Shown piece by piece: positions 12,601-26,293 of a DNA stretch of 64,000 bases. The position numbers were made by a program, and so were the translations under genes. Under the pieces are notes generated by a model. That model made no database searches and was not told the DNA's origin. It saw nothing but the letters and a program-made list of their open reading frames with translations. This DNA comes from Acanthosoma haemorrhoidale (lineage: Eukaryota; Arthropoda; Insecta; Hemiptera; Acanthosomatidae): positions 32,956,796 through 33,020,795 of the forward strand of contig OV884012.1 of the NCBI GenBank assembly GCA_930367205.1, given 5' to 3'. The stretch's first letter is position 1, and each line of letters begins with the position of its first letter.

Positions 12601-15079
12601 GTCCAAAGAGTTATTTTTTTAAATATTCGTAACTAACATGTGCATAAATCTCAATATGAATGTCCACCAATGTTGATCTAGACTTCAGGGCATAAACAAC
12701 CCCCTCCCCCCCCCCACAACCCCCTCCTTTCCCAAACCGATTCACACCCCAGAGGTACGAATAAACAGGATATTCAAATAAATGTTTTAATTAAGGGAAC
12801 CAAGTAATTCAAAATAATTGGCAAGGAGTCAGAAATTCAGCTTTATTCCTTCTAGAAAGAGTTCTGAACGTAAAAACAAGTTAGTATTGAATTTAAAAAT
12901 ACATTTCGTGACTATTGCTAAAGACGGAAGTTGGAAGATCGCAGAAACATCTGTTGCATTTTAACGAGACGGATTACATAATTTTCTAACAAATTATATC
13001 CGGAGGAGGCATAACTGCTCTTAAAATGGTTTCTTGTTACTGAAGGAGGACAACAGGCAGAACGGGAAACGGTGTAAGGGCAATTGGAGGAATAACAAGT
13101 TGGATTTGGGCTGCGGGCAAAGCCTTCTAAGTTATTGCTACGGGAGCCCAGGGCTGAAATTTCAATTAGACCGGCCATGCTCTAGTATCAAAGGCAGCCA
13201 GGAGGAATATCTACCACCAAAGGATAATTTGATAAATACCTAATTGTTTTTCTGATTACGGGTGTAGTGTTACAAACTCAGGTTATCCTAGGATTTAGTC
13301 CGGGACACATTCGGTAAATTGTAAAGCGTTCTAGACGTTATAAAAAGATAGTGAATTTATGAAAGAGTGTCGTTTGCGAAGATATAATAATTGGAATTTC
13401 AATGTAGAATAGATAATATGCAAGAAGTCAGGCCAGTCATGGGGAAAAGAATTATTCAATCACCACGGTACCAAAGATAGAAAACTTCCATCCTATACAG
13501 CCATGTAACTACTTATAATCCATATTTATTTATACCTGCCTACTTGAAAAATTTATCTTACATTCAATTTTGCAATTGGTAGGTAAAGGCCCACCTGAGA
13601 TATTAAGCTTCAATTAATATAAGTTTATTTTTTTAGCAAACGAATAATATTTCCACGTCACGTGATACAATTTATAATGTAGTTCATGTTAAATTAAGGT
13701 CCCCATGGTGATTATACCATCGTTCGGATGCTTCCTACTTCCCAGTGATGTATTTGTATGTATATGTTTGCAGTTCTGTATTTTGAATGGGTTAATTTTT
13801 GGTTTTGTTTGTTTTTTTATTTAGCGTAGGGACTATGCGTTATTTATCCTTTGCTGCGTCCGGCTGCACTCTCATTGCCTGACCGATCGGTCCCACTGGT
13901 GTCATTTATTCTTACTTCCTCTAATGGACTACTGTTGGAACTAGTCTCATTTTTCACGGAGTAGTGTAATATTTTTCAGGCCTCTGTTCTTTTGGGTTTC
14001 ACTAGACTGAGATTTATTTTATTATATTTTTACATTATTTATTGATTCAAAACTGTGGCTAGCGCCAAAACCAGTGTCGTAAATGCATAGTAATGCATAA
14101 AAGTAGAGGACATCCAGTGATATCCACACTATGTTGTTAGAGCTATATTTGAAGATATCGTACTGTCATTAAGGTAACTATGCTCCCAAGGTATCATGTT
14201 ACCGCCGGCTGACCTTTCTTAGCCACCAGCATTATAATGCATTCATCCCTATATACAAATCGGATATAGATTAGAATATAATAGAAGGATTCAAATCAAA
14301 ATTAATTAGTCCATCTTCACCAAAGTTAATTCGTGTCAGATAAATAGTAAATATCCACAGCACATCGCAGATCAGGCACTAATGGAGACTCGTCTTCGCT
14401 GAGAATTGTTATATTATTTGGCATATTTCCATCGGCAGTCTGGAGAGAATTCTCACTCTCCCACCAAAAGGAAAGAACAAAAATAAATCATGAAGTTGAA
14501 CGTATGGTGAGGTTAACAATGGTGGCTACTATTGGCTTGATTTTTAACCGTTACTTTTTCTTCCCATGGCTTTATAAGATTGCTCTTCTCCTCTCACTTT
14601 TAACATCCTATTTTTGTGCCTAAAGGTGTCCGTTCTGAAGATGACGGTAGATTTTTCTGGCACTAGATGAAGCCTATGATGGAATCTGAATAAATGTCGT
14701 GACCGATAGCGGTTGAATATAAATGGAACCTGTTCGTCATTGCATTGCCGAATTTTCCACGCATACCTCGACAATTGCAAGGAAGAAAACAAACAAAACC
14801 TATTGCAAATGTTGAATTGTTATTGGTTTGTTTAGTTTAACACCCTTATTACTCGAACATATCCATCAACAAAGCTAATTACACAACGAAACCTGCTACA
14901 TATTCCACGTAGTTGAAAACAACGGATAAACACATTCCATTGTTAATAAATTAGTAAAACGAAATAATAGCTAACATAATTATTTTCTGAATTAACAATT
15001 GTAATATGGTGACCTATGGCCAAACACCTATTAAAAATATCTCAAACCCTAATACGAGGTTTGCAGCACAATGCAATGC
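9639..15079. other. AT-rich stretch without a supported gene
   Basis: It holds a short direct repeat AATATTGAACAATC (twice, within about 11,630-11,670), a C-rich patch with ten C at 12,706-12,715, and an 86-codon ATG frame on the minus strand (12,918-13,178) with no recognisable domain. A GC-richer patch lies at 13,850-13,970. I see no other structure. Confidence 0.5.
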
Positions 15080-15435
15080 TTTTTTTTTTTTTTTTGCTTC
15101 TAAAGTTAAGACCCATCTGTCTCCTAAGACCCGAAGAAGTTTCACAGGCCCCAGCAGAAGATATTGGCCAGAGGCTAGGCCAATAAGACGAGACGGCCTT
15201 AGAACAGACAATAAGACAGACAGACAATAAGGGCCAGACAACAGATAGGGCGAGGCAGCCAGCTAATAAAGCGTGCCTCAGCCAGCTGGGGCTTGTGGTA
15301 AGTGAGAAATATGGTGATGCCGCTGTGCAGAAATAGCCAGTCAAATTTTTCAAAAAACGGAGATTTATGTCTGCCCCGTGATAAACGAGTCCCCCCATAC
15401 ATCGCACCCCCATCCCATCCCCTCAGTCCCGCCAC
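15080..15435 (-). repeat. Poly-A-tailed GC-richer block, probable retroposed sequence
   Basis: On the minus strand a block of about 340 bp with clearly higher GC than its surroundings ends in a run of 16 A (T-run at 15,080-15,095). Near 15,200-15,245 it contains short tandem units of the type CAGACAATAAGA. The abrupt compositional edges and the A-tail suggest a retroposed transcript or SINE. I found no second copy in the window and no clear target-site duplication. A 123-codon frame across it encodes the A-tail as lysines and is not credible. Confidence 0.4.
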
Positions 15436-17950
15436 AAACTATTCTACTTTAGCCACACTTTGACTACACCCTTACACACTTTCTTCATCTCCCACCGGCC
15501 CCTAAGTGATGAATCGACTAACGTTTTTATTGCGGGATCCCTACCACATACGGAGGAGAACTTAACGGGTTATAAAGGTGATAGTTGGATATGCTCCTTG
15601 TCAGAATAAGAACCAACATTCCATTTAAGATATGCTATTGTATATATATATTGGTGACCAACTGAAATTGGTGTTCAGTTGCCTCTTATTATTCTTCATT
15701 CTTTTAAAATTTGTTTAGACCACAGTCAAATATAATATAATGATATTCTTAGGATCTTAGAAGTAGGTTAATTTAAGAAAGTGAACTTTCTATGGAGATA
15801 AAAGTGTTTATTGACTCTCTAGCTACCACTAGGTTTGGGACACCTGAGGGTACATTACAATTAGCACCACCAAGATGAATAAATACCTAACACAAGACTG
15901 TTTGGGTGGAGCTTGAAGGAAAGTAGGAAATTGGTATAGCAGACAAACAATGAAAAGAGTAAGAAACGCAACTAAATTTGAAAATAGTCGTCTCGTTTTT
16001 CTTGTATGGATGTATTTCTCATGTTCGCATCTATCAAATAGCCAAAGTGTTTTAATATAAACGATAGCTTTTACTAATATTTGGAACGTAAACTCATTAA
16101 GCCAGTCCGTCGTCTTTAATTCACCTGCAACCATTTCGAAATATTAGATGAGTTTTCTGAACATTAACAAGTTCTTAAGTGTAGTTCTTTTGCACTATGC
16201 AAATCTCTCTGCCTTCCATTGCGTGGGAAAATCATCAATATATCATTATTCAATAAGAGGGTTTATGTAACTGATGTGAAGATGCGGACGTTATTTTAAT
16301 ATCTATCAATATTTTTTTATTCATTGTTTTGTTTGCAATGAATTTTACTTTCGCACATTTTATTTCAATTATAAAATGTCTTAGAATTTAATAAAAAAGA
16401 AATCTTCTGGTCTCCAAAACCCAAAACCACCCTCAAGCTTCCATGCAATTTGTTTCTAATCTCATAGCCAAAGCAGTGTAGATATTTTGAATAATGAGTT
16501 ATTATGTATTTAATTTTGTCTTAGTCATAAAATATTTTTAAGCATGCATAATATCACCACCATATATATATTAGAGAACAATATAATTAATGAAAAGACT
16601 AATAAAAGGAAAACAGTGATTTAAAATAGTAAGGAAAATGATCTTAAATGTCGAAGAGAAAATACTGTATTCTACTTTTATGTTTTGGTATGGGTCTATT
16701 TTAGCATTCAGAATGTCTACACAAAAATACTTCTTTGATATTTAAAAGGTTCTGTTAGAAAGTGTATTACCTTCGTCGAAGGTTTCCAACTAGCCAGAGA
16801 CTGTTATTAATGATGGCATGGCACCTTGAGCATCCAACAGATTCTTCTGTCCCGATGTGGAGGTCGCGTCCTAATGTCTCTTTGTCGGGATGCTAACGGC
16901 GATGGGACTCTCCCTTTCAGCTCCCACTTTCTCCTGCCACCAATCAAGCTCCTTTGGAACATTTACATCTGATCCTTTTTGGTAGATTGATTAGCTCCGG
17001 GTGTTCCTCAAGGGCGACCGCTGAGTGATTTCACTTGTGGGCGTTTATGCTCCTACAAGACATTCAAGACCACCACTTTCTAGCCTCTGTCTTGACAGGA
17101 TTAAAGGCCGTTTAAAGTCAATTGAATTATTCTTTATATGCTCCTTAGATTAGAGTTTATGGTTGACTAAAATCTTTATTAACGTTCATTCAATTGTCTA
17201 TGTTTAACTGGCAGTTCTGGAAATTTAACCGAGTCTCCAATATTACTGTTCTCGCTAAAAAATATAAGTAATTTTTATTGTTTAGATATAGAATTTACGT
17301 GTTTTTATTATGAAATAATGCTCTTAAAACAAATTATAAAAGATATATAACGAGCGTATGAGGAAACCTCGATACGTATAAGAGCACACATTTCTTTCTC
17401 TCTCAACTATACGTATGTATTCACATATATTTACAACATGTTTTGAGTTAAAAGTGATACCTCTAATCCACGCACCTACTTGTACTAAACGATTTTAATT
17501 AATGTATTCACCCTACAAATGGTGGTTATGAATAATACCAAAGATTGTAAAAAGAAAATAGCCGAAATTCAGATGTGCATTTCATATTTCCTTTAAGGGC
17601 ATACTTTCCAAAAATATATCGAGGGTCGTCCTATATGAAACGTTGGACGGGAAGTTAGTTTTTACTTCCAATGCTGCAGGAAGAATAAAAAAACTGCTAG
17701 TCACCCACTTTTCTTACTTCGCGTATGCACGAATCGCTACGTAACTTATTTCGTAACTTGTGCATTCATTACGAAGTCTGAATGAGTTAAGCCACTACAG
17801 AGTAAGCGGGAACTCATGCAATAGATGTGTGGCAGGATTGGATAAGCCATTAAACAAATAAGCAGGTGATCATGGCGTTTTAAAGGAGGGAGGACCATGT
17901 GCTGCAGAACTGTAATTTCACCACAGAAGGGGAACCTTAATGACCTATTC
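15436..17950. other. Mostly AT-rich; one GC-richer patch
   Basis: A GC-richer patch at about 16,790-17,105 has sharp edges like an old repeat or exon remnant but shows no long frame. A 101-codon ATG frame on the minus strand at 15,829-16,134 has hydrophobic stretches but no recognised domain, and I treat it as chance. Confidence 0.45.
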
Positions 17951-18016
17951 CGGTTTCAATAAATTTTATTAAGATAAAATTACAATCTGCCTTTTATTAG
18001 GCAATGGGTAATTGAG
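17951..18016 (-). mobile_element. LINE A 3' tail fragment
   Basis: The reverse complement carries CATTGCCTAATAAAAGGCAGATTGTAATTTT-like sequence in two halves that match the extreme 3' end of LINE A (compare 3860-3900 and 51,311-51,370). Only about 60 bp is present. It is either a severely truncated insertion or a SINE that borrows the LINE tail. Confidence 0.7.
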
Positions 18017-18462
18017 ATGGGGCCTATTAAAAAAAATAAGTTACCTATAATAGTGAGAAAAGCTAAGTATGGAAAATCACGATTCGGTAATCTTATAACA
18101 ATGAATCGTGACCAGAACAGAGTAAACATAATATGTTATTATCACCACTGAGACAGTATTTATCCTATAAATTGTATGAAAAAGAAAACGTATGGAAATA
18201 CTACAAATAAGTAACTACGAACAAGTCGAAACTCATCGTAGCTTTTCTTTAATTACTTTTAGCTGAATAAATATTTTAAGACAAACGTTTATGACTGGTT
18301 GATGTTTAGCAGTGTATACAATAAATAGAAAAATCGGTCATTGTTATTCCACGGATATATAATTACCACTACAGCTATTAGCCTCTCCTTACATGCTCAT
18401 TTATTTTATTGTTGTAGCTTAAATATAATTATCGAAAGGGAATTATGGCTTCATATGTTTTT

Positions 18463-18572
18463 CTCTCTCTCTATATATATATATATATAAAAGCGATGCT
18501 ACAGGAAATAAAAAAATAATTTGTAATTAGACTTACCTGAGGATCTACTATTATCTGTTAAAGGGGCTTATA
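18463..18572 (+). repeat. SINE-like tail family, copy 1, with (CT)n(AT)n
   Basis: A CT then AT microsatellite (18,463-18,489) is followed by GCGATGCTACAGGAAATA, TAATTTGTAATTAGA, CTTACCTGAGGATCTA and TTAAAGGGGCTTAT. The same ordered words occur in the repeat at 41,978-42,150 (minus) and partly at 51,003-51,083 and 38,833-38,905. Confidence 0.65.
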
Positions 18573-20860
18573 GAGCTAGGGAGAATAAAATGTGCATTTG
18601 GTATATGCTGTGGCGAAGATGTAGGATAGATGCCGGAGACTCACGATGTGTAATGTAAGAAGGCCCAGCCTGAGGTGGATTTACGGTTTATTGAACTACT
18701 AGAAGCCCGTTGTTGGATAATGAAGTGCTCCAGGATAAGTCAGTCTCTAAAAGTTTCAGAGGATGTTTAACTTTACAAGGTGACATATACAGGCGTTCAG
18801 GCGATGTAGCCTGCAGAACTTGCAAACATAGAACCAAAACAAAACTCCATTCGTGAACATACAATAAAGGAGTACCGTAGAAGTACCTTCGTTGCTCACG
18901 ATTACACGAACGCGCTGTTCGGAAATGAATTCTATAGTTCTGTCTTTACTATCCACCCCCCTATCCATCCCGAAGCTATTCATTTTTGTTACAGCCGAAT
19001 ATTTTACCACGGTAAAGCAACACAAGGGATAAATAGTTTCAGGCATTAGATCTAGATCCCACTATCGGAAGAATCGGAGAAAGGAACGTGATCTCAAAAC
19101 CACACTACCATACTGACAGTATAGTGAACATTGGAAACCCATATGCTTAAATTAAAATCATAAGATGCACTTGGTCTAATGTGTTAATTGCAACTTGGGT
19201 CTGAAACAGTCTATAAAAATGAAATAGAAGGAAACCAATATAAGCATTACAATCAATACGATTATATAGACAATCGGCTTATTAAAAATAAAGATGTGAT
19301 AGCAGAAATGAAAAAGTATTTAAAATCTTCAGACTAGCGTTTGGGTATTTAAATTTAACCCGATCTGTTTCTTACCCTAACGCAGAAACCGATTTGGAGT
19401 CTACATTAAACGAATATTTATTTGCATATACTATTAACATTTATATATGAACCACATGCCATTAACGGAACCAGTCAATACTAAATGCTTATCTATGCTC
19501 TATAGATAATATTTACATAAACTCATCATCAACACGTTCACTCTCTTTCTTTCTCTCAATGGCTAAACCAATTTGCACCACTAAACCACACAAGACCCAG
19601 AACATTGAACGTCTGCTAGTTTATTTAAACGCCAATACATGTTAAAGGTGAATTTTCCATTGTTCAATTTTTCACCGGTATGATATCAAAAAAACTAATT
19701 CTGTTCCGTCAAAACATGTCTAGGGATTTAGTACAGAATTAATCTGATAGATACAGAATTTTTCCAGTAGTTGTCACAAAACATACACTCGTATATGATA
19801 TATAGAGCATAATCTCTGACAACTCCCTATTATCGAGCTACTAAAATTTCGGGGATCATATTTAGTGGAAAGAGAAGTAAATCTTCTGTTATTTTCACTT
19901 TTCAGCCTTTCATGGATAATATCTAGCTGTAGAATTCATCTATCAAGTTAAAATCAAAATTAGTACTCGATTCTCCTATGTAACATTGAAACATCCGAAG
20001 GGCATATAGAAATTTATTTAAACAGGATTTAAATATAAGAATCAGTGTAATTTCACTCCGTTTTAACGGCATGAAATTGGAAATGAGGCTCGATTACGCT
20101 GATAAGTTGCCTGAAATCGCAGATCAATGGTTAATGCCCGTCCTACAGACGCGTTAAACCGTTTTTAATATCGTATCTTTTAAACGAGGCAACCGTGGAG
20201 ACTTAAGAAGTGTATCCTGCTAATTCGATTAAAAAAGAATCGATAAAATGCGTTCTAAAGTGCATTAATCAACCACCAGCATTTCTACCTGAAGGCGAAG
20301 AATTGCTTGAAGGTTCGGAATCCTTTGGTTAAAGATGGTTGCGGCTCGCTTTTAAAAGTTATATTTTAACGAGAACTAGGTGTTCAAAGTGGTTGTCGGC
20401 CATTCTTCTTCAATTAACCGGAAAGATTTGAATTAGTGATTGCGATAACATGTTTTTTACCTACGAAAAAATTAACTGTATGTTTCTGTTTTATCACAGT
20501 TTAGTTTCTGAGTTTGGCCTTGATAAATCATAAAAATATCATAAACCATACTTTTTTGTATGTTTGTTTGTTACTTGTATGTTTAAAAAATATAATTAAG
20601 CTTTTTTTTTTTTTTACCTACATATTGTTACATTTTCCGACTGCTTCATTCATCTATGTTTAAAGTGGAAGTTGATCAGGGGATTGGTTTTCTGCTTACT
20701 AGATCAATTTTTTTCTTTTAACGGCTAAAAATGGTTTAGTTTAATTAATTATAAACTACATTTTGTTTTCCACGTTGTGGACATTTTGTGAAAAACATTC
20801 TTAGAATCAACTCTTCCAAATGATTATGACCGCAACACATGCATACGGACGGACTGTATT
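18573..20860. other. AT-rich stretch without a supported gene
   Basis: The only ATG frame of note is 96 codons on the minus strand (18,756-19,046), with scattered cysteines and no recognisable domain. I do not call it a gene. Confidence 0.5.
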
Positions 20861-21085
20861 GAGCGAGCACCCCTTCTAGCCAGAGAAGAGAGACCTGTCA
20901 GACGGGAGGTCGGTGAGGGAGTGGGCCGATGTCGTCCCCCACTCCGGACTGCCCACCACTGCCCCAGTCACCCCTATAGTGACCAGGAGCACAGCATCGA
21001 ACAAGAGCAGGTGTGGGTGTGTGCTGAAGGGCAGGCGGTGGGCGGGACCTCCCATCCCAGACTACGTTAGCTCCTAACAGTCAAG
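20861..21085. other. Isolated GC-rich island
   Basis: About 220 bp with many CC and GG runs in otherwise AT-rich DNA. No frame is long enough to support an exon, and I see no inverted or terminal repeats. It may be an old repeat fragment, a regulatory island or a decayed exon. Confidence 0.35.
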
Positions 21086-24000
21086 ATCTTGGCTTAAGGA
21101 ATGTGGGGCCTATGACAGATCTCAGTTTTTATGATGTGATTAGTTGATTGTTGATCGACAAAAATACAGGTGTGACAAAAAGACAGGTGGATAGTAACAC
21201 TCCGTGCAACCTTGCCCTTTTTTGTAGTGTAGAAATATATTTTTTTATAAACAGGCCAAAAGTTTAATATCTATCATTTCTTAATGGTACAGTCATCAAA
21301 CCAAAAAAGTCAAGCGTTTAGCCATGTTCAGTGCTTTGAATGATAAAATCTTCGAATTCGCTCCGTTATTATAAAAATTGTCATAACTGAGCCAAATTTC
21401 AGAACTACAAAACTTACTTAATACTTTTAAATAAATAATATAACCCGGTAGGTGGATTGGTCATTTTTCACAAGTATATGGTAGAGGACAAATTGTTAAA
21501 AACATTACACAAGCACGTGAATCCATGAATGTATAATTTACATTCGGAGGTGCAAATCACAGAGTGAAATCGTTAAAAAATGTATAAAATGTTGCCAAAC
21601 TACAGGAGATATAATATTGACCTAGTGTAAATAGATTCGTTTATATAGAACCTATATTGAATTTCATAATTTTTAATAACAAGGGGATATGGAGAAAAAA
21701 ATAGATTATTAAATTTATTCATTCCATCGTTATCATCACTCACTAATTAAATTTATTTCTGCATACATTGGTAAATAATTAAGTACACACATTCATGTAG
21801 TTGGGTTAAATTAATTGTCATTTGTATAGCTGTCTTCACATTGAATAGTCTCATTCGACTCCATTTCAAATCCACATCCCATAGGTGATTATTGATTAAT
21901 ATCTGGACTTTCCTTTGTGATTGTCATACAAGCCAGAAAAAAACGCGGGTTGCCCGCTTTTGGGGCGTTGTTTCTCGGGGACTTTAGTAAAGGTTATTCA
22001 ATATGACTTCTATATCAGATAGAACAAAAAAAATGCCATTTGAAGATGTAAGAATTATCGGCTACTACAACCTATTCAAACATTATTCCAAACATCGAAT
22101 GAATTTGAGGTTTTTCGTGGGTTGGAAATGTTATCTAGGTCTGATTTAAAGCAAGATATAAGACCTAAAATATAAATTGTATTAAATTATCCAAATGATA
22201 ATTCATGGTGCGAGGATTGACTAATTTCAAATCGTAGATTCTTGATAAGGACAGTTGAGGTATTTATTGCTACCATTGTTTTGTTTTTCTAGATTGGATT
22301 TTCCGTTTGGTTAAGTAGGTAGGGATTAGGGAAGGTAGGGACGCGCTCACCTCAACTAGTCTTGCTCATTTCCTGTCTTCTTAATAAAATTAATCGGTTT
22401 TACTGAGCAATTAACTTTTATAGCCCGATCGTTCATGTGCAAGTTACATACGAGCTCGTAACTATGAGCATGAGTAATTATTTATTCAAGAAAAATTTAA
22501 TATGGCATATGATTTTTTTTTTCATAGATTATAAATTTATACGTTTAGGTATGTTTGGTAATTTCTGTTGAAATAATGTTACTGTTGGCTATGGCAACAA
22601 CGGGCTAATCTATACAGTTAAAGCCAATATATTTGTCCAATAGTTGATATAAAATATTAAACAACAATACATTCCAGTTCGTGATGAGAAACATTTTCGT
22701 ATAGAATTTCTTTTGGTGTTTCTGAGAATATTACGTCGGGATTTTATGTGAATCATCCCCTCTCCCCAGCCAGCTTGGCTCAAATATCTAATGTATTTTT
22801 TTTTCCGCGTACCTTTCAAAGTCACCTCCAGCGGGTTCGAGCTTTCTCAATTTAATCAAACCAACAGCCTCAAGAGCAAATAGCGTCTGTGCTTGGTTAC
22901 TTCGCTAAGTAACGACTTCACCGACTCTCTGCTCTTTCCTTTCCTCAAAGCTCAAATCCATTTGATTGAGGTGCTAGTCTCTGCGATTTTTTCCGAAATG
23001 TTTTATACAGTACATAATGTTATATGTGGAACGTACCACATAGGTCATTTGTAAATATATATTTTAAGAAATTTGTTAAGAATAAAGGCTTAATTTTTTT
23101 CTTTTTAGGACAACTTTCCCTAAATAAGGGTAACATATAGGGAATACCCTAGCAGACATTGCCAGGGGGAAAGGCAATTAGGCTTAGAAGACGTAGATGA
23201 GAAGTATAGCAAGACAGGTTATGACACTATAAAACCCTTTCAGTGCCGGGCAGATGAGAGGCCAAAAATCCCTCGTGTTCTCAGCATATGACGCCCCAAG
23301 ATGGATATTTATTGTGGTTTTCCTTCATATTTATAGCACTAATGAAACGTATTATAGTGATTAAAATAATTGAAAGCCAAAATAATTTGATTAGAAAGCA
23401 AATATTAAAATTTTTCTTAGTGTACCGAAACAATAAAAAAAATGAATAGGCTCTTGGTTCGATTTTCGGTTTGATAGGTGGTTTGTTGACTATTTTATAT
23501 GAATGGATTCATCCAACTTCTATTGTACACCTTGACCGTAAGCTTAAACTTATGATTATGTCAGTTTTGAATATTCGTACCACAATTCTTTGAATAATTG
23601 AATAAGCTTTAGTAGCAAGTACAATTTGAAACCGAACGGTCCTCTTGACGATATTTAACACTTCGTCCTAGTAAGCTAATTGATTCAATCACAAACAAAA
23701 TCTTAGGGGCTGGCATAGATCAATTATTGCAATCACCATAATACTAAGTAATAAGCCAATGTTTACTACTTAACTTGATACAATCATTATTGCTAGAGAA
23801 CTAGTTATTATGAGGTAAGGCAGAAATGAATTTGCTTACAAAGTGATAATTTCGGCCACCGAGGCAAACATATTTATATACGTATAAAGATATGTAATAG
23901 AAATATGTTATATATCACTGGCTACTTACCTTATATTCGGCGACCACAACGTTGTCACAATAATTTATTGGACAAAATTGATTCGGGATGTCATTTATTT

Positions 24001-26086
24001 CTTTGATTAATCTATCTAACTCTCAATGTAAAAAATTAAAAATTAAATAAAATTCTTTAACATTGGTCCAACCCAACGATAAATAAATTTCTTAATCAAT
24101 GGAATGTTTATGATATTGTGAATAAAGAAAACGACCTTATGATAGAACTAATTATTTATTAGGATAAAATAAAATTAAACGATGAATTGTATACACGGCT
24201 AACTAACTATTAATATACTGTTTATCAGAGCTCTATTATTTAGCATTATAGCGTACGTTCGCTCTTGCTGACTGTTGTCTCATATACTCTCTCATATACT
24301 TCAGACAAAGGTCTGCCGTTTCTCATCACCAGAACCGACTGAGGGCTCTGAACTATATGCTCACCTGTGACTCCTCTCGTTTTTAATACTAATCTCCTGA
24401 CTCTCACTGCCAAGAACAAATCTTTGTCTTCGTTTAACTAACTCTTTCGGTGACAAGAAGTGTTTTTTTTGTTTTTGATCTACGCTATCAAAAAACTAAA
24501 AGCGATCTTTTCACAGATCCGTAGGTGTAAATTCCCACGCATAGCTATAGTGCAAGTACCTCGCTTTGCTAGCCTTTCGCAGATCGGTCGCTGACTATGT
24601 CATAAAGAGAAAAGGAACAAATTTATCTTACTCTGCTAACAAGCACTTAGAACTAAGATATTTGCAAAAAGAAAACTCTGAGATACTGTTAATATATCAT
24701 AATGTCTACGTTATTGTAAATAATGTGTATGTGGAAAGTTCAACTACAGTACTTGCGGATTTTTTTTTATACAGAACATTACTAGTCACATTTAATATTA
24801 ATATTCACATAAACATATGAAACTTTCTCCTCTACCTTGTGGTTGGTATGGCTTAACAAACAATCATAACACATGAACGACAGCGTATAATCTCAGACTG
24901 GTCAAGCAATGACATGTGTACGTTCAACATCTAATAGTCGGCTAACCTCAGGGAAATAATGCAATGAATAAAGTTGCTACTTCATGCTAGTTTAACTTTA
25001 CAATGCTCCAGATCATGAGTGTCATTTCGGTACAATGCGTTTCATGTTCCAAGCTCGGAACGTGAATTTCACCTCTGTAAATGTACGCAGTGGTAAGGAA
25101 TTCATGTTCTTCTACGCTCTACCACGATAATTACAATTTAATATATTTATATTACGTGTATAAATTTATATTGAATTTTTTACTATTTGAACATTTTCTT
25201 TATAGGGAATAAAATTTGTTTATAATTATAAAGTAAAATGTTCTTTTGAAAATATTTATAAACGAAATTAATTAAGTATTTCTCTTGTTAGCTTTACCAG
25301 TCCAGATAAATATGTAGCCCTTCCGAGGTAAATTACTATGAACAGTTTAGTATTGGAAGACAAAATAGGCCAGGGCTCAATTCATATGCCAAACAAGGCT
25401 CATTGAATTTGGAATCCAAGCTGCCAGTTTGGTTAGGGCCAAAGGGGGAGAAATACTAGACGTTACTCATCTGCGTACAAATAGTTAACACTTTAGGGTG
25501 GCTGAGAATATCGATGGACGGTCTAATCCATTCACATACAGTAAGTGCAAATTCTCAATAGAGCAGGAATCATCATCTAGGCACTGTTGTCTAGGTTTAC
25601 TAATAAATAAACCTTCCTTTTAAGAAATTTTTAAAATTAAGAAAAGATTAAAATAATAATCATATAAAAATGATCAATAGGCTAACTTTCTTCGTTTCTG
25701 CTCCACCAGCGTGGAATTTTCAACGCAATACAGACTATTTTCATTGCACTCATCTTTAAGTTCAAGTTTACTGGACGGCCATATAAGGAATATGGGTTCA
25801 CTCAGCAGATGTCGAGTTTATATCCTACAAACGAAAATGATTAAAAAGAGCACAGAATCGATTCTAGGTGTAGTGTAAAACCAAAATATATTTATTTATA
25901 GATAATTAAGAATTAGAGTAAAGAGGATATATATATCATAAAGTTAAATCTTTGACAAATTCAATACAACAATAATTTAACTTAAGACTCGATAACAAAT
26001 CACATTTTTAATTTTACCTCTAGGATAATAAATAAATTCTTGGGTTAACCAACAAGAGCAAGGAATAGAAAGTCCGAGGGATAAAC
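21086..26086. other. AT-rich stretch without a supported gene
   Basis: It holds small inverted repeats such as GTTACTT/AAGTAAC (22,896-22,913) and GCGGG/CCCGC (21,945-21,957), and some mildly GC-richer patches (22,815-22,970; 24,240-24,440). No frame with an ATG and a recognisable protein was found. Confidence 0.5.
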
Positions 26087-26293
26087 ATGGCTATCTCAAA
26101 TCCAATTCGCCCCTTCTATTTACTAAACGAGAGCTTAAATACCATCAATTACTATACCGACCCCGAAAAAAAAGATGATTTCGGCCATATCATTTTTACC
26201 CCTTTTAAACTGATGCATGGGGTGGGGGGCGTAGTGGACTTCAAGGGGCGTGTCATTATTAATCCCAGTGAATTAAAACAAACTATGGATTGA
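26087..26293 (+). CDS. Candidate small protein of 68 residues, unknown
   Basis: The ATG at 26,087 sits in a strong eukaryotic start context (A at -3, G at +4). The 68-residue product starts MAISNPIRPFYLLNESLN and ends GRVIINPSELKQTMD. It is a balanced, globular-looking composition with no signal peptide or membrane segment. Third positions are richer in C and G than the flanking DNA, which is what coding sequence would show here. An A-rich run with AATAAA at 26,390-26,395 lies about 100 bases after the stop and could serve as poly-A signal. I do not recognise the family. It could be a single-exon gene, a captured or virus-derived fragment, or chance. Confidence 0.35.
   Translation: MAISNPIRPFYLLNESLNTINYYTDPEKKDDFGHIIFTPFKLMHGVGGVVDFKGRVIINPSELKQTMD

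Noticed and set aside
12918..13178. 86-codon ATG frame on the minus strand
   Set aside because: Ser-rich, without domain, start context or neighbouring exon signals.
15042..15435. 123- and 78-codon minus-strand frames
   Set aside because: They cross the A-tailed block and translate its tail as poly-lysine; no domain is recognisable.
15829..16134. 101-codon ATG frame with hydrophobic stretches on the minus strand
   Set aside because: AT-rich codons naturally give hydrophobic residues; no further support for a membrane protein.
18756..19046. 96-codon ATG frame on the minus strand
   Set aside because: No recognised family, no splice or poly-A signals that single it out, and such lengths occur by chance in 64 kb.
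21940..21962. GCGGG-TTG-CCCGC followed by TTTT, resembling a bacterial intrinsic terminator
   Set aside because: The setting is eukaryotic and there is no gene upstream; a five-base stem is weak.
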